Shown: positions 5,097 through 11,151 of the stretch, piece by piece | How the letters are laid out: each line of letters starts with the position of its first letter | Numbering within the stretch: the stretch's first letter is position 1 | Assembly: GCA_001778545.1 (NCBI GenBank) | Contig: MFHJ01000046.1 | Coordinates: 1 to 11,151 of the forward strand | Length of the DNA stretch: 11,151 bases | Direction of reading: 5' to 3' | From: Candidatus Giovannonibacteria bacterium RIFCSPHIGHO2_02_43_16 | Lineage (GTDB): Bacteria > Patescibacteriota > Minisyncoccia > JACPKW01 > UBA11713 | Made by a program: the position numbers and the translations under genes | The notes under the pieces: model-generated | The model's database searches: none | Seen by the model: only the letters and a program-made list of their open reading frames with translations | Told to the model about the DNA's origin: nothing

Positions 5097-7769
5097 ATGC
5101 CACCATTTCATAACTTCACGGTAAAAGCTCAGGAAGCGATAAGGCGGGCGCACGAGCTTGCGATAGAGAGGGGACAGAACCAAATTGATTCAATGCATCT
5201 TTTGGCGGCTTTGGTCTTGCAAGACGACGGCATCGTTATTTCAATATTGGATAAGCTTGAAATTGACTTAGCGCTCCTTACGGATTCCATCTTGGACTCC
5301 CTCGACGGACAGACAAGGAGTAATTTAATGATCTCTCCGCACCAGATTTATCTGACTCCGGAACTCGGGAAAACTTTGGAAGAAGCCCATAAGGCGGCGG
5401 TTTCTTTAAAAGACGAGTTTATTTCAGCGGAACATTTATTTTTGGGAATTTTGGAAATAAATTCCCAAGCCAAGGAAATATTGGGAAGATTCAGGGTAGA
5501 TAAAGAAAGAGTCATGAGAATTTTGTCGGAACTTAGAGGCAAGGAGAGAGTTTTAGAAGCAGAGCCAGATTTGAAACTTCAGGTCTTGGAAAGATACGCG
5601 AAAAACCTGACTAAGTTAGCCAGGCAGGACAAACTTGACCCAGTAATCGGGCGAGAAGAGGAAATAAAACGAATAATGCAAATTCTTTCTCGCAGAACAA
5701 AAAACAACCCGGTCTTAATCGGAGAAGCCGGAGTCGGAAAAACTGCGATTGTCGAAGGGCTTGCATCAAGCATATCGCGCGGCGATGTGCCCGATATTTT
5801 AAAAGACAAGGAATTAGTTTCCTTGGATCTCGCGTCTTTAGTCGCCGGAACGAAATATAGAGGAGAATTTGAAGAGAGGCTTAAGGGGGTAATGCGCGAG
5901 CTCGAGCGGGCTCAAGGAAGAGTTATCCTTTTTATTGACGAATTGCACACTATAGTCGGCGCTGGAGCGGCCGAAGGAGCGATAGATGCTTCAAATATAT
6001 TAAAGCCCGCCCTATCTCGCGGCGAATTGCACGCGATCGGGGCCACAACCTTGAAAGAATATCAGAAATATATCGAGCGCGACCCAGCTTTGGCCCGCCG
6101 ATTTCAGCCTGTGTATGTTGAAGAGCCGTCGCCCGACGATGCTGTCAGCATCTTGCGCGGGCTCAAGGAAAAATATGAACTTCACCACGGCATACGAATA
6201 ACCGAGGAGGCGATCGGCGCCGCGGTCAATCTTTCATCCCGCTACTTATCGGACAGGTTTTTGCCGGACAAAGCGGTTGATTTAATCGATGAAGCGGCGT
6301 CCGCATTGCGCCTGGAATTAGATTCAATGCCGGACGAATTGGAAAAAGCTAGGCGATCCATCATGAAGTTAGAAATAGAAAAAGAGGCTCTAAAAACAGA
6401 AGATACTTTGGCGGCAAAGCAGAAAATAAAGAATGTTCAAAAAGACATAGAAGATTTAAAAGAAAAATCTCGAGATCTTGAAATGCGCTGGAAGAGCGAG
6501 AAAGAAACCATCGGTAATATTCGGGGGTTTAAAAAAGATCTTGAAGTTTTGCGATCCGAGGCGATGTTGGCGGAGCGGAAAGGGGAGCTGGCGAAGGTTG
6601 CCGAGATAAGTTACGGAAGAATACCGGAAAACGAAAAGAAGCTTTTTTTCGAAGAAGCGCGGCTCAAAAAGTTGCAGAAAACACGGAGAATCTTGAAAGA
6701 AGAAGTTCGCGCGGAGGATGTCGCGGACGTGGTTTCTCGCTGGACGGGCATCCCCGTTACGAGAATGATCGAAGAGGAGGCGGCGAAACTTTTGAGAATG
6801 GAAGCCGATCTCAAGAAAAGAATAGTCGGGCAGGACGAAGCCCTCGCAAAGATAGCGAGCGCTGTCAGGCGTTCGCGAGCTGGAATTGCGGATGAAGACC
6901 GCCCGATAGGTTCATTCATGTTCCTAGGGCCGACAGGGGTCGGCAAGACTGAGCTCGCGAAATCGCTTGCGGAATTTATGTTTAATGATGCGAAAGCTCT
7001 GATACGCGTTGACATGTCCGAATTTATGGAGAGGCATGCCATTTCTAAATTCATAGGATCTCCTCCGGGATATGTCGGCTATGAAGAAGGGGGACAATTA
7101 ACAGAGCTTATCCGCCACAGGCCGTACGCAGTGATTCTCTTTGACGAAATTGAAAAAGCGCATCCCGAGGTTTTTAACATTATGCTCCAAATTTTGGATA
7201 ACGGGCGCCTGACTGACGCTAAAGGGCGCCACGTCAATTTTAAAAATTCCGTAATCGTTATGACTTCTAATGTCGGATCGGAATTTGTGCATGAAATGGA
7301 AAAATTGGGCTTCTCCGCTGAGGATGCTTCAGGAAAGGACGCGAGGGAAGACGAGCTTAAGGATAAAATAAGAAAATCTCTCGAGAGGAGGTTTCGGCCG
7401 GAGTTTTTAAACCGCTTGGACGAAATAATAATATTTAACACGCTTTCCAAGGAAAATCTCAAGTCGATAGTTGAGATACAGCTTGAACGGATGAAATCTC
7501 GGCTTGCCGCAAAATCCATTGAGATAGAACTCACGCCTCATGCGAAAGATTTCATCGCCTCCGAAGGGTATGACCCGCATTACGGCGCGCGCCCCCTCAA
7601 GCGGTTTCTTGAATCAAAAATACTTAATCCGCTAGCGGAAAAGCTGGTTAAGGGGGCCATTAAGACGGGCGACAAGGTTACTGTTGATCTTAAAGACAAA
7701 GAGCTTGTTGTTGGAGTCGTTTCTTCAAAAAGGCGGCGAGCAAAGCGCGAAGTTGCTGTCGTCGCTTGA
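5097..7769 (+). CDS. clpB: ClpB-type AAA+ disaggregase/unfoldase with a ClpC-like LGF loop
   Basis: ClpB/Hsp100 hexamers thread aggregated proteins through a central pore using ATP. The 890 residues show the full layout. Two Clp N-repeats occupy about 1-145. NBD1 has Walker A GEAGVGKT (209-216, Ala where Pro is usual) and Walker B VILFIDE (276-282). A long charged coiled-coil middle domain (about 400-535) is the ClpB length and includes the RWKSEKE and YGRIPE segments, followed by SRWTGIPV. NBD2 has Walker A GPTGVGKT (611-618) and Walker B VILFDE (679-684). The C-terminal domain contains FRPEFLNRLDE and YGARPLKR. Unusually, LGF (737-739) and a stretch of about 15 extra residues lie just before FRPEFLNR. 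In ClpA/ClpC the IGF/IGL loop here docks on ClpP; E. coli ClpB lacks it. The tail after about 870 is basic. There is no Shine-Dalgarno. A promoter and CIRCE-like site precede the gene, so heat-shock control is likely. ClpC is the alternative name some annotators would use. Confidence 0.92.
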   Translation: MPPFHNFTVKAQEAIRRAHELAIERGQNQIDSMHLLAALVLQDDGIVISILDKLEIDLALLTDSILDSLDGQTRSNLMISPHQIYLTPELGKTLEEAHKAAVSLKDEFISAEHLFLGILEINSQAKEILGRFRVDKERVMRILSELRGKERVLEAEPDLKLQVLERYAKNLTKLARQDKLDPVIGREEEIKRIMQILSRRTKNNPVLIGEAGVGKTAIVEGLASSISRGDVPDILKDKELVSLDLASLVAGTKYRGEFEERLKGVMRELERAQGRVILFIDELHTIVGAGAAEGAIDASNILKPALSRGELHAIGATTLKEYQKYIERDPALARRFQPVYVEEPSPDDAVSILRGLKEKYELHHGIRITEEAIGAAVNLSSRYLSDRFLPDKAVDLIDEAASALRLELDSMPDELEKARRSIMKLEIEKEALKTEDTLAAKQKIKNVQKDIEDLKEKSRDLEMRWKSEKETIGNIRGFKKDLEVLRSEAMLAERKGELAKVAEISYGRIPENEKKLFFEEARLKKLQKTRRILKEEVRAEDVADVVSRWTGIPVTRMIEEEAAKLLRMEADLKKRIVGQDEALAKIASAVRRSRAGIADEDRPIGSFMFLGPTGVGKTELAKSLAEFMFNDAKALIRVDMSEFMERHAISKFIGSPPGYVGYEEGGQLTELIRHRPYAVILFDEIEKAHPEVFNIMLQILDNGRLTDAKGRHVNFKNSVIVMTSNVGSEFVHEMEKLGFSAEDASGKDAREDELKDKIRKSLERRFRPEFLNRLDEIIIFNTLSKENLKSIVEIQLERMKSRLAAKSIEIELTPHAKDFIASEGYDPHYGARPLKRFLESKILNPLAEKLVKGAIKTGDKVTVDLKDKELVVGVVSSKRRRAKREVAVVA

Positions 7770-7847
7770 TTTTATGAGCGAAATAGTATACCTTATCAAG
7801 GTTTTATCGTCCGAAAATAAAATTTTAAAATAAATTATACACGCTTA

Positions 7848-7876
7848 TACACACCATTTTTTGATATTTTTACAAT
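7848..7876 (+). promoter_or_regulatory. Candidate promoter upstream of the surface-protein gene
   Basis: TACACA (7848-7853), 17 bases, then TACAAT (7871-7876) match consensus at four and five of six positions. The predicted start is near 7883. This would give a leader of about 93 bases that contains the terminator hairpin at 7906-7953. The whole 7770-7975 gap holds no gene on either strand that I can support. Confidence 0.4.
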
Positions 7877-7905
7877 AGAGCGGTAAACTAACAAAAGAGA
7901 ATAAG

Positions 7906-7953
7906 AATCGGCTAACGAAGCTCTTTTTGAGTTTTTAGGAAGCCGGTTTTTTT
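7906..7953 (+). terminator. Rho-independent terminator or attenuator just before the surface-protein gene
   Basis: aatcggct (7906-7913) pairs with agccggtt (7941-7948) with one wobble. A second inner stem, aagctc/gagttt, flanks a ttttt loop. The right arm runs into seven Ts (7947-7953). This is the strongest terminator shape in the window. It lies 137 bases after the clpB stop and only 22 bases before the next ATG. It may end clpB transcription, end a short RNA started near 7883, or act as an attenuator. A competing pairing exists: aaaagag (7893-7899) with ctctttt (7921-7927). Confidence 0.7.
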
Positions 7954-7975
7954 ATTTACATTAATTATTTCTAAT

Positions 7976-10900
7976 ATGTATAAAAATATTATTTATTGGC
8001 TGTTTGTTTTTGCGATAGCGCTGACAGGAGTTTCAGCTATGCCGCAGAATGCTTCTGCGGACCATTCAATTTTCCATACCGTCCAGCAACTTCAGGAGCA
8101 AGTTTCTATATTGCAAATACGTGTAAATGCTCTCGCGGCTGTTTTATTTGCGGTAAAGCCTGAAGATGCCGGCAAACCTGCGGATGCAGGAAAACCGGCT
8201 GAAACTGGAAAACCGGAAGATACCGGCAAGCCAGCGGAAACTTCAGCACAACCGGCAACTCCGGCCGAGCCATCGTCAGGAGGTGGCAGCGGAGGCGGAG
8301 GAGTTTCGGCTCAACCTGCAACGCCAGCACAACCGGCAACTCCAGTCGAGCCAGCTCAACCTGCCACAACGCCAGCAAGCCCGGCTAGCCCAGCGGAGCG
8401 TGAAGAAAAAATTAAAAATGTCCAGCAGCAAATTCAAAATTTAGCGAAAAAAGTTGAGGAACTCAGCGCGCAAGCTGGTTTGCATAAACCTAGCGAACCC
8501 GCGGGCCTCGCGATCTCCCGTTCCTTGACGCGCGGTTCATCAGGAGAAGACGTCAGACAGCTTCAGGGATTTTTAAAAAAATTTCCTGATATCTATCCCG
8601 AAGGGCTTGAGACGGGATATCTTGGTCGAGCGAGCGAGAAAGCTATTAAAAAATTGCAGGAAAAATTCGGGCTGGAAGAAACCGGCTCACTCGACTCGCA
8701 GACGCGCGGGAAATTAAACGAGCTCGCGAGCGCCGTTTCGCGTAAAGAGCCGCCGAAGATTTCCGATATTGCCCCGGCTGAAATTTCCGCAAATGCCGTA
8801 ATTACGCTCACCGGAACCGGATTTACGCTTGAAAATAATTCTCTCTCCGTGCGCGGGAAAACTATTCTCACCGGCCTGACTTCTCGCGACGGCACTATTA
8901 TTGAGTTTTCGCTCCCGACGGGGATTCCTTGTGAAATCGGCCAGGCTTGCCCAGTAAAGATAGTCAATTCAAACGGCATTTCAAACGCGAAAGTAATAAA
9001 ACTTGTTGAATTAGTTGCAACACTTCCTCCGGAACCGATTCCGGAACCGACACCTCCTCCGCCTGCCCCTACAATTAAAGATACCGTCCCTCCCATACGT
9101 TCCGATGGATCGCCTTCCGGCACGCTTCCTTCAGATACGACATCTGCTACTATTTCCTTGACTACCGATGAGAATGCTACCTGTAAATATGTTGTCGATG
9201 CTTCCGGGATAAGTTATGCGGAAATGCCAAATACGTTTTCCAATACGAATTCTACGTTTCATTCTTCGCTTGTATCCGTGCAGGCCATATCCCCGTCGTA
9301 CGCAACGGGTTATGGGTTTTCTGTCCGATGCCAGGATAGCGCGGGAAATGCTAATACGGATGATTATCCCATTTTGTTTTCGGTGGCAAATAAACCTATC
9401 CTACCGGCCCTCACAATTATTTCCCCCAACGGCGGCGAGGCGTATAAATATGGAGACGCGGTGACTATTGCTTGGCAAGCTGAAAATATTGCAAGCAAAT
9501 CTGCGAATATAAAACTCTTGAAAGCTGGAAGCGTTATTTCCACAATCGCGTCTAACGTGCCGCAGAGCGATGCAACCGGGCTCTTCTTATATAACTGGGT
9601 TGTTCCTAGCGCGCTTGCGGTAGGCTCCGATTACGCTATTGAGGTTTCCGACGCGGCTTCCAGCACAATGAAAGACACAAGCGACGGACAGTTTAAAGTC
9701 GCGTCTCTCATAGCCGTCAAACTTCTTCGCCCCAATGAAGGAGAAGTTGCTATGCTCGGTTTCAAGATTCCTCTCATCTGGGAATATAACGCCTCTGTTC
9801 CCTCCGCCGGAATTACCGTGAACCTCTACAAAGGCGGGATTTTCCAGCAAACGCTCGCTACCAACCTTCTGCATCAAGGCATAACCGGCATTTCTAACGA
9901 AGACTGGCAGCGTTATTTTCAGAATAAGAGCCCGTATCCATCATTTGCTTTGATCAATGTTCCCGACGTGTCTCCGGGAACGGACTACACGATTGAAATT
10001 ATTAACGGCGCCGATCCATCAATCCGCGACGTAAGCGACGCGCAATTTCCAATTATTATCTTACCAAGCCCGGTTACGTTCAATGGCCGCCTTCTGGATC
10101 GTTTTACCCTCGCTCCGATCCCGAATGTGCAGCTCGGCGGATACGGCACATATACCTTTATGGACGGCAGAACCACAACCGTTGCGCATCCTCGCACCAC
10201 AACAAATTCAAACGGCGAGTTTTCGTTTTCCACGACCACAGATCATATGTTGAGCGAAGTGCGCTCCCAGGCGCTCATTGGCGTATGGCCTGCTTGCTAT
10301 AACACCGGCATGGCATCGCTTTATCGAGATTCCCGATACCCGATAACAACAGTCAATATTGTAAAAGATTTTTCTTTACAATCTCCAAACTCATCCTCAG
10401 CGTATAAATATTTTCCGTTGACTGGCTTCACTCAAGATTGGGGAGATCAATTGCTCTGGCCGATGACCCAAGTCCAACTATATACGGATATCCCGGTAAA
10501 GCTCGGCTTGGAATATCAAAATAATTTTGGCGTGTTCGGAGGAGGCGGAAATTCTCTATATAAGATGCAGCATACGCTTTCAACCTCGTTGCCGCTTGAT
10601 TTGGACACGCGCGTAAAATTGACTGATCAGATTGGGACAATATATACCTCTCCGTTTGTGCGCCTGGCGCGAAATTATGGATGCGCGCCAAAAGCGGTTT
10701 CTTACATGGACGGCACGTTTCAATGGGAACCTTATCCGATTGGAATCGGCATGAGTTGGACTGGAGGAACTGTGGGCACATTTACCAAAGCAACCTTTAG
10801 CGTTTCAGCGAATGCCGCCCCCTCTCTTACGTGGAAAATGATAAGCGGTTCGCTGCCGCCAGGCATGGTCTTTGATGCAACATCGGGGACCGTCTCCGGC

Positions 10901-10996
10901 ACTCCAACCGCAACAGGAACTTACATCTTTAACGTGCGCGTGACGGATGCAGGCGGTGTTCGTTCATCGGCAACTTTCACTCTCACAATACGATAA
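7976..10996 (+). CDS. Secreted multi-domain surface protein with peptidoglycan-binding and Ig-like domains
   Basis: This 1006-residue protein is probably exported by Sec and attached non-covalently to the wall. A signal peptide (1-28, cleavage likely after NASA, alternatively after VSA21) is followed by a short coiled coil (about 34-58). Next comes a low-complexity region (61-141) with KPxx(A/T)G and AQPATP repeats around a Gly-rich linker, then a second coiled coil (about 142-168). A PG_binding_1 domain lies at about 184-252, from LTRGSSGEDVRQLQ to SLDSQTRGKLNEL. An IPT/TIG-like domain (about 259-346) and a Pro-rich linker (351-367) follow. Then come a probable Ig-like domain (about 369-470) and two related beta domains beginning ISPNGGEAYKYGD and LRPNEGEVAMLG (about 479-577 and 579-700). 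A carboxypeptidase-regulatory-like segment (about 700-765), an unassigned region (about 770-925) and a C-terminal putative-Ig domain with SGSLPPGM and SGTPTATGTY (about 930-1006) complete it. No LPXTG, terminal membrane helix or enzyme active site is seen. Domain edges are approximate. The ligand or binding target is unknown. Confidence 0.8.
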   Translation: MYKNIIYWLFVFAIALTGVSAMPQNASADHSIFHTVQQLQEQVSILQIRVNALAAVLFAVKPEDAGKPADAGKPAETGKPEDTGKPAETSAQPATPAEPSSGGGSGGGGVSAQPATPAQPATPVEPAQPATTPASPASPAEREEKIKNVQQQIQNLAKKVEELSAQAGLHKPSEPAGLAISRSLTRGSSGEDVRQLQGFLKKFPDIYPEGLETGYLGRASEKAIKKLQEKFGLEETGSLDSQTRGKLNELASAVSRKEPPKISDIAPAEISANAVITLTGTGFTLENNSLSVRGKTILTGLTSRDGTIIEFSLPTGIPCEIGQACPVKIVNSNGISNAKVIKLVELVATLPPEPIPEPTPPPPAPTIKDTVPPIRSDGSPSGTLPSDTTSATISLTTDENATCKYVVDASGISYAEMPNTFSNTNSTFHSSLVSVQAISPSYATGYGFSVRCQDSAGNANTDDYPILFSVANKPILPALTIISPNGGEAYKYGDAVTIAWQAENIASKSANIKLLKAGSVISTIASNVPQSDATGLFLYNWVVPSALAVGSDYAIEVSDAASSTMKDTSDGQFKVASLIAVKLLRPNEGEVAMLGFKIPLIWEYNASVPSAGITVNLYKGGIFQQTLATNLLHQGITGISNEDWQRYFQNKSPYPSFALINVPDVSPGTDYTIEIINGADPSIRDVSDAQFPIIILPSPVTFNGRLLDRFTLAPIPNVQLGGYGTYTFMDGRTTTVAHPRTTTNSNGEFSFSTTTDHMLSEVRSQALIGVWPACYNTGMASLYRDSRYPITTVNIVKDFSLQSPNSSSAYKYFPLTGFTQDWGDQLLWPMTQVQLYTDIPVKLGLEYQNNFGVFGGGGNSLYKMQHTLSTSLPLDLDTRVKLTDQIGTIYTSPFVRLARNYGCAPKAVSYMDGTFQWEPYPIGIGMSWTGGTVGTFTKATFSVSANAAPSLTWKMISGSLPPGMVFDATSGTVSGTPTATGTYIFNVRVTDAGGVRSSATFTLTIR
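8156..8245 (+). repeat. Five hexapeptide repeats (18-base units) in the surface protein
   Basis: Consecutive units read KPEDAG, KPADAG, KPAETG, KPEDTG and KPAETS. Codons differ between units at many synonymous sites, so the array is either old or kept at the protein level. It would form an extended, charged stalk between the first coiled coil and the Gly-rich linker. Confidence 0.8.
8246..8392 (+). repeat. AQPATP repeats flanking a Gly-rich linker
   Basis: AQPATP or AQPATT occurs at 8246, 8309, 8327 and 8354, interrupted by SSGGGSGGGG (8273-8302) and ending in SPASP. The 27-base segments at 8246-8272 and 8327-8353 are nearly identical at DNA level, pointing to recent duplication. It probably forms a flexible, wall-spanning linker. 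Confidence 0.8.
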
Positions 10997-11151
10997 TGAA
11001 TAAAAACTCCATTATTATTTTTCTTATAGTGCTACTGGCCGCTTCAATTGGCTCCGCGATTTACTTTGCGCAAAAAGGGCCGGTGATCGTAGGGGGGCAG
11101 GCTGGCGTGGAGGTATGCGGCATTTTACCGCTTTTCACTGGCCAGCTTGGT
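10996..11151 (+). CDS. Periplasmic-binding-protein-like (ABC branched-chain amino-acid type) protein, 3' end beyond window
   Basis: The first 52 codons are visible. An N-terminal hydrophobic helix, IIIFLIVLLAASIGSAIYFA (about 6-25), indicates export or anchoring. The segment VCGILPLFTGQLG (about 40-52) matches the first strand and loop of Peripla_BP_6/LivJ-like substrate-binding proteins (typically IGxxxPLTG). There is no lipobox cysteine, so it is probably not a classic lipoprotein. The ATG shares its A with the TAA stop of the surface-protein gene (TAATG), implying translational coupling. No Shine-Dalgarno is seen. The family call rests on a short stretch. Ligand cannot be predicted. Confidence 0.65.
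   Translation, partial: MNKNSIIIFLIVLLAASIGSAIYFAQKGPVIVGGQAGVEVCGILPLFTGQLG

Noticed and set aside
6611..7534. Long open frames on the - strand opposite clpB (147 and 151 codons)
   Set aside because: They lie fully antisense to a conserved Walker-bearing region, have Ser-rich translations with no recognisable domain, and arise from the codon pattern of clpB.
7790..7805. A small inverted repeat acctt-atc-aaggt followed by four Ts after clpB
   Set aside because: A five-pair, AT-containing stem is too weak to call a terminator. The hairpin at 7906-7953 is a much better candidate.
8156..8392. Possible CRISPR or tandem-repeat locus
   Set aside because: The repeats are in-frame peptide repeats with short variable units and no spacers, and no cas genes are present.
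8166..8444. A 92-codon + strand frame within the surface-protein repeat region
   Set aside because: It is an out-of-frame reading of the low-complexity Pro/Ala/Gln repeats, rich in RQ/LQ, with no start signal and no domain.
8593..9123. A 176-codon - strand frame with a Gly-rich segment
   Set aside because: It is antisense to the PG-binding and IPT-like domains. The Gly-rich part is the complement of the Pro-rich linker codons.
1..11151. Alternative genetic code with UGA read as glycine
   Set aside because: TGA ends the SOD, first protease, toxin and clpB genes at the expected family lengths, and conserved glycines use GGN codons.
1..11151. tRNA, rRNA or insertion sequences
   Set aside because: No cloverleaf-like segment, rRNA sequence, transposase or IS-type terminal repeat was recognised. 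The only mobile-looking unit is the palindrome at 713-743.

Overview
The window looks like chromosomal DNA from a Patescibacteria/CPR bacterium, most likely of the Parcubacteria type. This is inferred from gene content and style, not from a marker gene. The grounds are a CPR-like Fe/Mn superoxide dismutase, a ClpB-like unfoldase, a large secreted multi-domain protein with a PNGGE motif and a peptidoglycan-binding domain, tight gene packing, and almost no Shine-Dalgarno sequences. TAA, TAG and TGA are all used as ordinary stops, so UGA-recoding lineages (Gracilibacteria/Absconditabacteria) are unlikely. All genes are on the + strand.

Layout. (1) Bases 1-4424 hold a compact five-gene run: the 3' part of endonuclease III, a cysteine desulfurase, an Fe/Mn superoxide dismutase, a membrane-anchored trypsin-like protease without PDZ, and a membrane-anchored HtrA protease with one PDZ. 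Gaps are 5-33 bases, with one ATGA overlap. The theme is oxidative damage, Fe-S/sulfur supply and envelope proteolysis. (2) Bases 4408-4963 hold a RHH antitoxin/RelE-type toxin pair with what may be its own leaderless promoter, closed by a terminator-like hairpin. (3) Bases 4926-5096 are non-coding and hairpin-rich. They end in a good sigma-A-type promoter whose start region is covered by a 27-bp CIRCE-like inverted repeat. (4) Bases 5097-7769 encode a ClpB-type disaggregase with a full-length middle domain that also carries a ClpC/ClpA-like LGF loop. (5) Bases 7770-7975 are non-coding, with a possible promoter and a strong terminator hairpin just before the next gene. (6) Bases 7976-10996 encode a 1006-residue secreted surface protein. 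Its stop codon overlaps the start of a periplasmic-binding-protein-like gene (10996 to the window end).

Most of the genes serve stress and envelope quality control: DNA base repair, superoxide removal, extracytoplasmic proteolysis, a toxin-antitoxin pair and a heat-shock-type disaggregase. The last two genes belong to a separate cell-surface/solute-uptake unit.

Points most worth a second look: a 31-base perfect palindrome embedded in frame in the cysteine desulfurase; the ClpB/ClpC hybrid features of the unfoldase; the CIRCE-like operator; the degenerate Fe-S cluster motif of endonuclease III; and the terminator lying in the apparent leader of the surface-protein gene.
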